This document shows positions 1-8,723 of a stretch of DNA of 64,000 bases, piece by piece. The position numbers and the translations under genes are program-made. Numbering within the stretch: position 1 is the stretch's first letter; each line of letters begins with the position of its first letter. Source of the stretch: Curtobacterium pusillum (lineage in GTDB: Bacteria; Actinomycetota; Actinomycetes; Actinomycetales; Microbacteriaceae); assembly GCF_007680845.1 (NCBI RefSeq), contig NZ_VEIY01000002.1, positions 1 through 64,000 on the forward strand. The letters are read 5' to 3'. The notes beneath the pieces are model-generated. The model made no database searches. It had not been told where the DNA came from and saw only the letters and a list, made by a program, of their open reading frames with translations.

Positions 1-17
1 GCGGCGCGCGGCGGCGC

Positions 18-605
18 TCAGCGCGCGGCGGCGACCGCGCGGCGCTTCGCGACCATCGCGAGGGCGTACTGCACGCCGGCGACCACGTGGCCGACCGTGC
101 CGAGGTACACGAACACGAGGGCGACCACGCGGACCCACGGCGCGTTCTCGTCGACGGCGTGCACGGCCGAGAACAACAGCACCGGCAGGCCGACGAACAA
201 CAGCGCCGAGCGGATCTTGCCCGTCCACGTGACGTCGAGGTCCGGGTTGCCGTGGAACAGCACGCTCGAGAGCACGACGAGCACGAGGTCGACCGCGACG
301 ACGACGATCACGACCCAGAGCGGCAACAGCCCGGTGAGCACGAGCGCCAGCACGATCGCGATGATGGCGAGCCGGTCGGCGATGGGGTCGAGCGACTTGC
401 CGAGCTTCGAGGTCTGGTCGAACTTCCGGGCGATGAACCCGTCCGCCCAGTCGCTCACACCGAGGACGACGAGCGACACGAGCGCCCACCCGGGGTGCCC
501 GGCGACGACGAGGCCCACGAAGACCGGGATCAACACGAACCGGAACAGCGTGATCAGGTTCGGCCAGGTCTGCCAGTCGGGGCGCTGCCGCGCGGTGTCA
601 GTCAT
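18..605 (-). CDS. pgsA: CDP-alcohol phosphatidyltransferase (PgsA-like)
   Basis: Integral membrane enzyme of about 195 residues, probably making phosphatidylglycerol phosphate or a related phospholipid from a CDP-diacylglycerol donor. The complete CDP-alcohol phosphotransferase signature is present: D52, D55, G56, R60, G69, D73 and D77 fit DxxDGxxAR(x8)GxxxDxxxD. Hydrophobic stretches before and after it match the family's several membrane helices. I chose the ATG at 605 over the TTG at 614 because a TAACCT box (614-619 on this strand) ends 8 nt before it, which suggests a leaderless start. The acceptor (glycerol-3-phosphate or inositol phosphate) cannot be fixed from sequence alone, so the symbol is tentative. 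Confidence 0.85.
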   Translation of the reverse strand: MTDTARQRPDWQTWPNLITLFRFVLIPVFVGLVVAGHPGWALVSLVVLGVSDWADGFIARKFDQTSKLGKSLDPIADRLAIIAIVLALVLTGLLPLWVVIVVVAVDLVLVVLSSVLFHGNPDLDVTWTGKIRSALLFVGLPVLLFSAVHAVDENAPWVRVVALVFVYLGTVGHVVAGVQYALAMVAKRRAVAAAR

Positions 606-624
606 CGCAGGCAAGGTTACCGGC

Positions 625-945
625 TCACCAGTGCGGCGGGACGTCGCGCCGGAGCTGGTCGTCGTTCTCGCCGTCGCGGTGCCGAGCCGGTTCCGGGGCC
701 GGGGTGGGGTCGGAGCCCGGTGCGGGCTGGGTGGTGACGCGTCTGCGGGGGCGACCCGCGCCTCCCGGCTCGCCCGCCGGAGACCCCGGGGACGCGACCG
801 GCGCGGCGGTCGTCGCCGCAGGAACGACGGGAGGCGCGGCTGACGACGCGTCGTCGGCCCGCGTCCACGTGCCCACCAGCTGGTCCGTGTCGGGCGTCAC
901 CGGCCCGGCTGGCCGGGAGGCCCGCCGGCTCGGGCGTCGAGTCAC
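625..945 (-). CDS. Small Pro/Ala-rich hypothetical protein coupled to helicase
   Basis: About 106 residues, rich in Pro, Ala, Thr and Arg, with no recognisable domain, signal peptide or membrane segment. Its GTG start at 945 overlaps the TGA of the helicase gene (942-944) as GTGA, the usual geometry for translational coupling, and the frame stays open to a TGA at 625. Composition is low complexity and two half copies of the local GGAGGCGCGG palindrome lie inside it (about 768-840), so part of the frame may be repeat-derived. Alternative: no real gene, only a GC-rich open frame. The overlap is the main argument for it. Confidence 0.45.
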   Translation of the reverse strand: MTRRPSRRASRPAGPVTPDTDQLVGTWTRADDASSAAPPVVPAATTAAPVASPGSPAGEPGGAGRPRRRVTTQPAPGSDPTPAPEPARHRDGENDDQLRRDVPPHW

Positions 946-3900
946 CGGCGTGCGGGGATCGGCGGGATCGAGATCTCCTGGGTGACGCCGCGGTCCACGC
1001 CGAGCACCGCGGCGACGGTGTTCGCGACACGGTCGGGGTCGGAGAACAGCTGGAACGCGTGCACGCGCACGTAGTGCCACCCGAGTCGGCGGAGCACCTC
1101 GGGGCGGAGCCGCAGCGACTCGCGCAGCGACCCCTTCACGAGCGACGCGTCGGTCTCGATCGTCACGCAGACGCCGCCGTGCGCGGCCACGAGCCCGAGC
1201 TTGCCGCGGTGCCCGAGCGCGACCGGGATGCCGCGCATCTCGAGTCGGCGTGCCAGGTCCACGAGCAGCGGGTCGGAGTCGTCCGGGACGTACTCGGCGG
1301 TGGTGCGGGCACGGACCTCGGCGAGGATCTCGGCGAGGGCGACGGTGCCGTGGCCCATGCGCTCGGCCTCGATGTCGGACGGCTGGAAGCACGTGACGAT
1401 GACCATCGAGCGGCGGGCACGGGTCATCGCGACGGCGAGCAGGCGCTCCCCGCCGGGCTTGCCGAGCGGACCGAAGTCCCGCAGCACCCGACCGTGCGGC
1501 GTCCGGCCGTACCCGATCGAGAACACGACGCGGTCACGGCTCTGCGCGACGGACTGCTCGAGCGTCGCGACGATGAACGGCTCGGCACGGTCGCCGATGA
1601 CGAACTCGGTGAGGTCCTTGTGCCCCTGCGCCGCGGTGAGCACGGCCTGTTCGACCCGCACGGCGTGCTTCGCCGAGGCGGTGATGACCATGAGCGACTC
1701 GGTCGGGCGGGTGCGGGCGTGGTCGAGCACGAGCCGGACGACGCGGTCCACCTCGGCGTCGACGCTCTCGACGGCCCCGGACTCGGGATCGGGCACGGCC
1801 TTGCCGTCGCTGACGTAGTCGAGCGCGATGGACCCGTGCCCGAGGAACGAGCCGGCCCACGGCAGCGACTCGATGCGGCCGCCGTAGAACCGGCGGTTGA
1901 CGAGCTCGGCGAGGTCCTCGCCGCCGGCGCGGTACGACCGCGTGAGCGACAGGGTCGGCAGGAGCGTGGACAGCTTCGCGAGGGCGGAGTCGGCGTGGAA
2001 GGCGTCGAGCGTGCCCTCGTCGACCTGCAGCGCTCGGTGCGCGGGGTCGACCGCGATCCGGAACGGGGACGGCGTCTGCGTGACCGGGTCGCCGAACACG
2101 ACGGTCTGGCGGGCACGGCGGACGGCGCCGACGGTCTCGGCGATGGTGACGGCCCCGGCGTCGACGAGGATCACCGTGTCGAACGGCATCGTGTCGGCGA
2201 TCTGCGCGACCTCGTACGGGCTCGCGAGCCACACCGGTGCGATCGAGCGCGACAGGTGCGGCGCGGAGTCCTGCAGGAGGCGCGAGGTGATCGCGCCCTC
2301 CTTGAGCTGCGTCTTGAGCGCGGTCGACTCGTCCGGCCAGTCGACGAGCCCGACCTTCCAGTTCTCGGCGAGCTGCCACGCGAGGCCCTGGGAGACCCCG
2401 GCCGCGTGTGCGTCGTCGACGAGGCGGAAGTCGGCCTCGACCCGGTCGAGCATGTCGGTGTTCGCGCCGAGCAGGGCCCGGTCGGACTCGAGCATCGTCT
2501 CGAGGGCGGACTGCCACCACGCGAGCTCGAGCTCGGCGGGGACGTGGGTGTCCGGCACGTGCCGGTTCGCCAGGTCGGTGATGAGCGGTTCGAGCTGCAG
2601 GTCGCGCAGGGTCTGCATGAGCTCGGTGCGCTCCTGCAGGTTGTGCAGGACGTCGGATTCCTCGGCGAGGCGCGCGATCGTCGGGACGAGCTCGTCGATC
2701 GGCACGTTCGCGAGCTGGGTCTCGCGGGAGGTTCGGCCGAGCGGCTCGTCGAGACGCGCCAGGTCCTCGACCACGTTCGAGAACAGCACCTGCACGTCGG
2801 CGATGCCGGTCGGCACCTCGGGGTTGACGCCGGCGGCGACGTAGCGCTGCCAGAGCACACGCTGCTGCTGGACGCGGGTGAGCGCTTCGTGCAGGTCCGA
2901 CACGTGCACGCCCGGACGGACGTACTCGCGGGCGAGCTTCTTCAGCCGACGGCGGTTCGTCGACGACATCGGGGCGCCCTCGCCGCGCGGGGCGGTGGCG
3001 GCGACCAGCTCGGACACCGAGCGGTCGAACACGACGGGCAGGAAGCGGTCGAGGGTGTCGCGGATCTCGGTGAGCAGGCGGAGGTAGATGCCGAGCTCGT
3101 TGATGGTCGTGAACTGCCGCATGTGGGTCGTGGCCACGAGGTCGTGGGCGCGGCGCAGCAGCGTCGGCAGGCCGTCGCCGTCGAGGTCCTTCGCGGTCTT
3201 GTGCGCCCGGTGCGCGCCGTCGCTCGAGGCGAACTTGGCGCCGTACCAGGGCGAGTCGTCCGGGCCGTAGCGGAACTCACCGAGGTTCGCGGCGCTGACC
3301 ATCGTCTCGGCGACGCGCGGGCGTCCCTCGACCATGCTCGTCACGGACGTCTTCGAGAGCCGTGCGGTGGTCGACGGCGGCACCGGCAGGAGCGACAGCC
3401 GGGAGAGCTCGACCAGGCAGTCGAGGACCGAGACGCGGAAGTCCGGGTCGACGCGGGTCAACGAGCCGCGGTAGTCCTTGAGGACCTTCCGGAGCCGGAC
3501 CAGGGCGTCGTCGACCTCGCGGAGGTTCGGGCGGGACGCCTTCTCGTTGCGGGCGATCGCGCGGACGACGTCCCGGCGGAGGGTGCTCGGCGTGACCGCG
3601 ACGCCGGGCAGCTGCACCTCGGCGAAGCGGGCGGCGATCCCGCGGAGGGTCGCCCGGCGAGGGCTGACGACGAGGACCCGCTTGTTCGCGGCGACGAGAC
3701 CGCCGAGCGCGTTGACGATGGTCTGCGTGCCGCCCGTGCCCGGGAGGGTCTTCACGACGATGGAGTTGCCGGCCGTGATCTGCGCGATCACGTTCTCCTG
3801 CTCGTCGTCGGCGTCGAGCAGGAGCGTGTCCGTCTCCGGGCTGCGCTCGTCCGACGGCGTCTGCTCGACCGGGTGGTACGACTGCTCGACCTGCCACTTC

Positions 3901-4787
3901 GCGCTCGGGTTGCCGGCGAGGGCGTCGAGCACGGGGTGCGAGAGGTCCTCGGTGTCCTCGACCATGCCGGTCGCGACCTCGGCGAAGGTCGACACGACGA
4001 GGCGTGCGTGCACCGAGAAGCCCGGGATGTGGGCGGTCAGGCCACGGAGCCGGTCGATCACCGGGTTCGGGGTGAAGGAGCCGTCCTGCTGCGCCAGCGC
4101 GACGAACGACTGCGCGTCGAGGATGACGCCGAACTGCTCGTGGAGCGCGTCGGCGAGACCAGGGTTGAGCACGGGTTCACCGAGCAGCCGGACCTCGAAG
4201 TCACGGCCGTGCCGGCGGATCGCGAGCGGACGGAGCAGCACCGGACCGCGGAACTGCTCGTCGCCGTGCTCCCAGTCGGCCATGCCGATGCCGAGCTTCA
4301 CGGCGTCGATGCCGCGCACGGTGGCGAGCTCGGTGCCCTTCGCCTCGACGTGGGCCGCGGCGATGCGGGCGGCACGGAGCGCCACCTCGTCGCGGATGAG
4401 GCTCGACAGCAGTGTCGTCTTGCCGGTGATGAACTGGGCGAGACCGCCCGGGTGCGTCGTCGAGAGCTCGATGCGGGCACGCGGGTGGTCGGCGAAGTGG
4501 GTGAGCGGGCTCGTGCCGCCCACGCCGGTGAGCTGCTTGCGCCAGACGTCCCACACCGGCTCCGCGGCGTTGCCGGCCTGGAGGCGCGGATCACCCAGGC
4601 TGATCGCCTGCGGGCTCGTGAGCTGCAGTTCCGGTCGCAGCGTGCGGTCGGGTTCGTCCGTCACGACGGTCTCTTCCTGCTTCCCCCGCTGGTCCTGCTC
4701 CCCCTGCTGGTCGTGCTGTTCGTCTGCAGGCGCGTCGGCGCCCTCGACGGGGACGTCGTCGTTCACGTCGTCCTCGCCGTCGGTCAC
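942..4787 (-). CDS. Large SF1 helicase-like protein with degenerate ATPase motifs and C-terminal nuclease-like domain
   Basis: About 1281 residues if started at GTG 4787; GTG 4766, which has a GGCGAGGA stretch upstream, is an alternative. The N-terminus is acidic and Gln-rich, followed by a DUF4011-like region and an SF1 helicase core. The Walker A position (near residue 350) reads LPGTGGTQT, so the lysine of PGTGKT is a glycine. Motif II (near residue 872) reads ILVDAGAVT, lacking the Glu of DEA. Motif III (GDPVTQTPSP) is altered. A late TRAR motif (AMTRARRS) is intact. The C-terminal 100 residues resemble the MTES_1575-type restriction-endonuclease-like domain (ETDASL, then RLGWHYVRVHA). 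It is divergent to the CitE-like gene and followed by a GTGA-coupled small gene. Substrate unknown; possibly a pseudo-helicase with a structural role. Confidence 0.8.
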   Translation of the reverse strand: MTDGEDDVNDDVPVEGADAPADEQHDQQGEQDQRGKQEETVVTDEPDRTLRPELQLTSPQAISLGDPRLQAGNAAEPVWDVWRKQLTGVGGTSPLTHFADHPRARIELSTTHPGGLAQFITGKTTLLSSLIRDEVALRAARIAAAHVEAKGTELATVRGIDAVKLGIGMADWEHGDEQFRGPVLLRPLAIRRHGRDFEVRLLGEPVLNPGLADALHEQFGVILDAQSFVALAQQDGSFTPNPVIDRLRGLTAHIPGFSVHARLVVSTFAEVATGMVEDTEDLSHPVLDALAGNPSAKWQVEQSYHPVEQTPSDERSPETDTLLLDADDEQENVIAQITAGNSIVVKTLPGTGGTQTIVNALGGLVAANKRVLVVSPRRATLRGIAARFAEVQLPGVAVTPSTLRRDVVRAIARNEKASRPNLREVDDALVRLRKVLKDYRGSLTRVDPDFRVSVLDCLVELSRLSLLPVPPSTTARLSKTSVTSMVEGRPRVAETMVSAANLGEFRYGPDDSPWYGAKFASSDGAHRAHKTAKDLDGDGLPTLLRRAHDLVATTHMRQFTTINELGIYLRLLTEIRDTLDRFLPVVFDRSVSELVAATAPRGEGAPMSSTNRRRLKKLAREYVRPGVHVSDLHEALTRVQQQRVLWQRYVAAGVNPEVPTGIADVQVLFSNVVEDLARLDEPLGRTSRETQLANVPIDELVPTIARLAEESDVLHNLQERTELMQTLRDLQLEPLITDLANRHVPDTHVPAELELAWWQSALETMLESDRALLGANTDMLDRVEADFRLVDDAHAAGVSQGLAWQLAENWKVGLVDWPDESTALKTQLKEGAITSRLLQDSAPHLSRSIAPVWLASPYEVAQIADTMPFDTVILVDAGAVTIAETVGAVRRARQTVVFGDPVTQTPSPFRIAVDPAHRALQVDEGTLDAFHADSALAKLSTLLPTLSLTRSYRAGGEDLAELVNRRFYGGRIESLPWAGSFLGHGSIALDYVSDGKAVPDPESGAVESVDAEVDRVVRLVLDHARTRPTESLMVITASAKHAVRVEQAVLTAAQGHKDLTEFVIGDRAEPFIVATLEQSVAQSRDRVVFSIGYGRTPHGRVLRDFGPLGKPGGERLLAVAMTRARRSMVIVTCFQPSDIEAERMGHGTVALAEILAEVRARTTAEYVPDDSDPLLVDLARRLEMRGIPVALGHRGKLGLVAAHGGVCVTIETDASLVKGSLRESLRLRPEVLRRLGWHYVRVHAFQLFSDPDRVANTVAAVLGVDRGVTQEISIPPIPARR

Positions 4788-4917
4788 CCTGTCCGCTCGC
4801 CACACATCCGACACTGTAGGCGGAAGCGGGCCACCACTCTGGCAATGAACCGAGGTTTCGGGGTTTCCGGACGGGCGCGATGCGATCCCCGGGCACCCGA
4901 TGTGGTACCAACGGGGC

Positions 4918-5790
4918 ATGGCCATCGACGACCGCACCGCTGTGTCCACCACTCCGCCGAACCGGCGTCGATCCGTCCCCGCCGAGATCTCGCGGTCCTG
5001 GCTGCTCGTCTCCGGCACGGCTGCCGACCGGTTCGAGCGGGCCCAGCGCTCCCGGGCCGACCAGATCATCCTCGACATCGAGGACGCCGTGGACCCGGCC
5101 GCGAAGCCCGGCGCACGGAACACCGTGGCGTCCTGGCTCGCGGGCGGCGGCGAGGCCTGGGTGCGGATCAACGACGTCACGACCGACTTCTGGGCGGACG
5201 ACGTCGAGGAGCTCCGTGGCCTGCCGGGGCTGCAGGGCGTCATGCTCGCGAAGACCGAGTCCCCGGCGCAGGTCACCGACACCTGGCACCGACTCGGTGG
5301 GCAGACGCCCGTGATCGCCCTCGTCGAGTCGGCCCTCGGCATCGAGGAGTCCGTGTCCATCGCCCGCGCCCAGGGGGCGTTCCGCCTCGCGTTCGGCTCC
5401 GGCGACTACCGCCGCGACACCGGGACGAGCGCGGACACCCTCGCGATGGCGTACCCCCGGTCGAAGCTCGTCGTGGCGTCCCGCGTCGGCGACCTGCCCG
5501 GCCCGATCGACGGCCCCACGGTGGGTTCGTCGCACCCGATCCTCCGCGAGCAGTCGCAGGTCGCCGTGTCGCTCGGCCTGACCGGCAAGCTCTGCCTCGA
5601 CACCGAGCAGCTGCCGGTCATCAACGAGGTCATCTCCCCCACGCCGACCGACGTCGCCTGGGCACAGGACTTCCTCGACGACTTCGAGGCGCGCGGCCGC
5701 GTGATCCGGGACGGCTCCGACCTGCCGCGACTCGGTCGGGCGCAGAAGATCCAGCGCCTCGCCCAGGCGTTCGGTGTGGAAGCACGGTAG
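4918..5790 (+). CDS. HpcH/HpaI aldolase / citrate lyase beta-like protein
   Basis: 290 residues of the CitE/HpcH-HpaI fold, a Mg-dependent TIM barrel that cleaves or forms C-C bonds of CoA esters or keto acids. The core motif LDIEDAV (near residue 60) carries the metal-binding acidic residues; RINDV and an ALVESALGIE segment follow as in CitE-like proteins. Citrate lyase alpha and gamma subunits are not nearby, so it is a stand-alone CoA-ester lyase-like enzyme rather than part of a citrate lyase complex. The ATG at 4918 is preferred; a weak TACCAA box ends 6 nt upstream. Substrate unknown. Confidence 0.8.
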   Translation: MAIDDRTAVSTTPPNRRRSVPAEISRSWLLVSGTAADRFERAQRSRADQIILDIEDAVDPAAKPGARNTVASWLAGGGEAWVRINDVTTDFWADDVEELRGLPGLQGVMLAKTESPAQVTDTWHRLGGQTPVIALVESALGIEESVSIARAQGAFRLAFGSGDYRRDTGTSADTLAMAYPRSKLVVASRVGDLPGPIDGPTVGSSHPILREQSQVAVSLGLTGKLCLDTEQLPVINEVISPTPTDVAWAQDFLDDFEARGRVIRDGSDLPRLGRAQKIQRLAQAFGVEAR

Positions 5791-5800
5791 GACTGCACCC

Positions 5801-6271
5801 ATGACCTGGTCGAACGTCCCCGGTGGTCCGCCGCAGCACTCCCCCTCCGACCCCACCGGTGCCCAGCGCGCCGCGTGGGAGCAGGGCGGGTCGACGCTCT
5901 TCCCGGCCGGCAAGCTCGCCGACCGGATCTCGACCGTGCTGCTCCTGGCGTTCGGCGCGATCATGACGATCGTGACCGCCGTCGTCGGGATCATCGCCGT
6001 CATCTCGGCCACGGCCACGTGCGACGCCGCGCAGGGGTGCTCCCCCGGTGCGTACTTCGGCGGGACGGCGATCGCGGTCGGCGGGGCGTTCGTGATCGGG
6101 GTCGCGACCACGGTCGTGGCGATCGGCGCGTGGATCCGCCGGCGGTCCTCGTGGTGGATCGCGGCGATCGGCTTCGTGCTGGCGATCGGGGTGATCACCT
6201 GGGGCGGCGTGGTCTTCGCGGGTGCCGCGGACGCCGGCACCGGCTCGAGCTCGGTGGGCACGACCGCCTGA
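5801..6271 (+). CDS. Hypothetical membrane protein
   Basis: 156 residues. A hydrophilic, Pro/Ser-rich N-terminus of about 45 residues is followed by three predicted membrane helices (about 47-70, 85-108 and 118-140), with an Arg-rich turn (WIRRRSSWW) between the second and third. A short loop has two Cys (CDAAQGC) that could form a disulfide outside. The start is 10 nt after the CitE-like gene stop, so both may be co-transcribed. No family recognised. Confidence 0.7.
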   Translation: MTWSNVPGGPPQHSPSDPTGAQRAAWEQGGSTLFPAGKLADRISTVLLLAFGAIMTIVTAVVGIIAVISATATCDAAQGCSPGAYFGGTAIAVGGAFVIGVATTVVAIGAWIRRRSSWWIAAIGFVLAIGVITWGGVVFAGAADAGTGSSSVGTTA

Positions 6272-6509
6272 CGCGCCGCGGGCGCACGCGGGTTCCGACA
6301 CGGCACGCGTCGATCGACACGTGCGTCGTCGCACCATGCGGACGCAGACGATCTGTGCGCATCGATCGACACGGCCCCGGTCGAACGACGCGTGCAGTGA
6401 CGCACCATGCGCGCGCACCGCGGGCGGTGGGCGCGACCACTGCCGGACGGGAGGCGCGGTGCGAGCCGGCACCGCGCCTCCAGTCCGCCCCCGGCGTAGC
6501 GTCCAGGGC
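6272..6509. repeat. Intergenic repeats: GTCGATCGAC-type elements and a GGGAGGCGCGG palindrome
   Basis: This 238-bp gap holds two repeat types. Around 6300-6410 there are copies of GTCGATCGACACG and GTCGCACCATGCG, the same words that form the large repeat at 42.65-42.9 kb. At 6449-6481 lies a near-perfect hairpin with arms GGGAGGCGCGGTGC and GCACCGCGCCTCC, one of the dispersed palindromes of this window. No gene is supported here. Confidence 0.7.
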
Positions 6510-7757
6510 ATGGTGACGGTCTCGCGGACGAGCGTCGCGGTGGTCGGCGGCGGCCCCGCCGGCATCGTCCTCGGCCTGCTGCTCGCCCGCGCCGGCGTCG
6601 CCGTCCGGGTCGTCGAGAAGCACGACGACTTCAACCGGGACTTCCGCGGCGACACCGTGCACGCCTCCACGATCCGACTGCTCGACGAACTCGGACTCGG
6701 CGACCGGTTCCGGGCCCTGCCGCAGTCCCGCCTCGACGACTTCTCGCTGCCGATGCCGGACGGCTCCCGCGTGCTGCTCGGCGACTTCTCGCGACTCCGC
6801 CCGCCGTACGACCACGTGGCGATGGTGCCGCAGTGGGACCTCCTCGACATGCTCGTGACCGCCGCCCGCGAGGAACCGTCCTTCACGATCTCGACGGGCC
6901 TCGCGGCGACCGGCACGATCGAGGAGAACGGCGTCGTGACCGGCGTGCACCTCCGGCCGTACCGGGGTGACGGGGAGCCCGAGGAGCTCCGCGCCGACGT
7001 CGTGGTCGCCTGCGACGGCCGCGACTCCGTGCTGCGCGCCGCCGCCGGACTCCGGCCCCGCTCGTTCCCGGTCCCGTTCGACACCTGGTGGTTCCGGCTG
7101 CCGCGCGAGCCCGGTGACGCGTCCACCGCGCTCGTGCCAGCGTTCGCGGGCACCGACGTGCTGCTGAGCTTCCCGCGGCCGGACTACCACCAGGTCGCCT
7201 ACTTCGCGCCGAAGGGGTCCGACGCAGCGCTCCGGGCCGAGGGACTCGCAGCCTTCCGGGCACGGGTCGCCCGGCTCCGCCCCGACTTCGCCGACCGGGT
7301 GGACGCGATCGGCTCGATGGACGACGTGCACGTGCTCGACGTCCGGATGGACCGGCTGACCCGGTGGTGGCGTCCGGGGCTGCTCTGCATCGGCGACGCC
7401 GCGCACGCGATGTCCCCGGCGGGCGGCGTCGGCATCAACCTGGCGGTGCAGGACGCCGTCGCGACCGCGGCGATCCTCGTGCCGGCGCTCCGCCGCGGGC
7501 TCGTCGGCGCCGGGCTCGACGGGGCGCTCGCGGCCGTGCAGCGTCGGCGGACGGCGCCGGCCGTGCTGGTCCAGACCGCGCAGGCGATGCTGCACCGGGT
7601 GGTGTTCGAGCGGGCGTTCGCGGGCGCGCTGCAGGCGGGGCCGCCGAAGGTGCCGGTCCTCCTGGCGCGGTACGTGCCCCCGGTCCGCGGTGTCTACGCA
7701 CGCGGCATCGCCTTCGGTCCGCTCCCCGAGCACGCGCCGACCTGGGCGCGCCGCTGA
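6510..7757 (+). CDS. FAD-dependent aromatic-hydroxylase-like monooxygenase
   Basis: 415 residues of the PHBH/group A flavoprotein monooxygenase type, which use NAD(P)H and O2 to oxidise small organic substrates. The N-terminal dinucleotide motif VVGGGPAG (residues 10-17) binds FAD; the DG motif (VACDGRDS, near 168) and the second FAD motif GDAAHAMSP (near 295, followed by GGVGINLAVQDA) are both present. The start is ATG 6510 because a TAGCGT box lies 7 nt upstream (6497-6502), a leaderless arrangement. Substrate not predictable; no pathway partners adjoin it. Confidence 0.85.
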   Translation: MVTVSRTSVAVVGGGPAGIVLGLLLARAGVAVRVVEKHDDFNRDFRGDTVHASTIRLLDELGLGDRFRALPQSRLDDFSLPMPDGSRVLLGDFSRLRPPYDHVAMVPQWDLLDMLVTAAREEPSFTISTGLAATGTIEENGVVTGVHLRPYRGDGEPEELRADVVVACDGRDSVLRAAAGLRPRSFPVPFDTWWFRLPREPGDASTALVPAFAGTDVLLSFPRPDYHQVAYFAPKGSDAALRAEGLAAFRARVARLRPDFADRVDAIGSMDDVHVLDVRMDRLTRWWRPGLLCIGDAAHAMSPAGGVGINLAVQDAVATAAILVPALRRGLVGAGLDGALAAVQRRRTAPAVLVQTAQAMLHRVVFERAFAGALQAGPPKVPVLLARYVPPVRGVYARGIAFGPLPEHAPTWARR

Positions 7758-7778
7758 CGCCCGGCGCATGCTGGTCCC

Positions 7779-8657
7779 ATGAAGCAACGAGTCATCGGAG
7801 ACGTGTCGGTCAGTGCCATCGGACTGGGCGGGATGCCCATGTCCATCGAGGGACGTCCGGAGGAACGGCAGTCGATCGCCACGATCCACGCCGCGCTCGA
7901 GGCCGGCGTCACCCTCATCGACACCGCCGACGCGTACCACCTCGGCGGCCACGACGAGGTGGGGCACAACGAGTCCCTCATCGCGCGGGCGGTCCGCGAG
8001 TTCCACGGCGACACCGACGCCGTCCTCATCGCGACGAAGGGCGGTCACCTCCGCCCCGAGGCCGGTCCGTGGGCGAAGAACGGGCGGCCGGAGTACCTCA
8101 AGGAGGCGGCGAAGGCGTCCGCGAAGCGTCTCGGCGTGGAGTCGATCGGGCTCTACCAGTTCCACCGCCCGGACCCGGACGTCCCCTACGCGGAGTCGGT
8201 CGGCGCGCTCCGGGACCTCCTCGACGAGGGCGTCATCCGGATGGCCGGGATCTCGAACGCCGACCCGGACCAGATCCGCACGGCGAACGAGGTCCTCGAC
8301 GGCCGTCTGGCCTCGGTGCAGAACCAGTACTCGCCGAAGTTCCGCTCGAGCGAGCCCGAGCTCGAGCTCTGCGACGAGCTCGGCATCGCGTTCCTGCCGT
8401 GGAGCCCCCTCGGCGGGATCCAGGACGCGGCGACCCTCGGCACCGCGTACGAGGACTTCGCGTACATCGCGCGGGACCGCGGCGTCAGCCCGCAGGTGAT
8501 CGCGCTGGCGTGGGAGCTGCAGAAGAGCGACGTCGTCGTCCCGATCCCGGGGGCGTCCCGGCCGCAGTCGATCCTCGACTCGGTGACGGCCGCGACGGTG
8601 AAGCTGCGACCGGAGGACGTCGCGCGACTCGACGCGTCGCGACCGGCGGCCGCGTAG
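7779..8657 (+). CDS. Aldo/keto reductase
   Basis: 292 residues, the normal length for NADPH-dependent aldo/keto reductases (TIM barrel). Catalytic tetrad residues are visible: D in LIDTADAYH (near residue 48), Y in the same motif, K in IATKGGH (near 88) and H in LYQFHRPDP (near 126). The C-terminal cofactor motif VPIPGASRPQSI is intact. It lies 21 nt after the monooxygenase stop in the same direction, so the two may be expressed together. Physiological substrate unknown. Confidence 0.88.
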   Translation: MKQRVIGDVSVSAIGLGGMPMSIEGRPEERQSIATIHAALEAGVTLIDTADAYHLGGHDEVGHNESLIARAVREFHGDTDAVLIATKGGHLRPEAGPWAKNGRPEYLKEAAKASAKRLGVESIGLYQFHRPDPDVPYAESVGALRDLLDEGVIRMAGISNADPDQIRTANEVLDGRLASVQNQYSPKFRSSEPELELCDELGIAFLPWSPLGGIQDAATLGTAYEDFAYIARDRGVSPQVIALAWELQKSDVVVPIPGASRPQSILDSVTAATVKLRPEDVARLDASRPAAA

Positions 8658-8660
8658 AGG

Positions 8661-8713
8661 ACGCGACCCGCGCCTCCTGGACGGTCGTCAGCCGGGAGGC
8701 GCGGGTCGCGCGT
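8661..8713. terminator. Palindrome of the GGAGGCGCGG family, probable bidirectional terminator
   Basis: Arms ACGCGACCCGCGCCTCC and GGAGGCGCGGGTCGCG pair over about 17 bp around a GACGGTCGTCAG loop. It lies between the convergent aldo/keto reductase (ends 8657) and lipoprotein gene (ends 8724), where a shared terminator is expected. There is no T-run. Confidence 0.6.
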
Positions 8714-8723
8714 CCGGGTCGCG

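Noticed and set aside
1059..5804. A long open frame of about 1,580 codons on the plus strand opposite the helicase gene
   Set aside because: High GC makes antisense frames stop-poor. It has no recognisable domains and overlaps the CitE-like gene in another frame.
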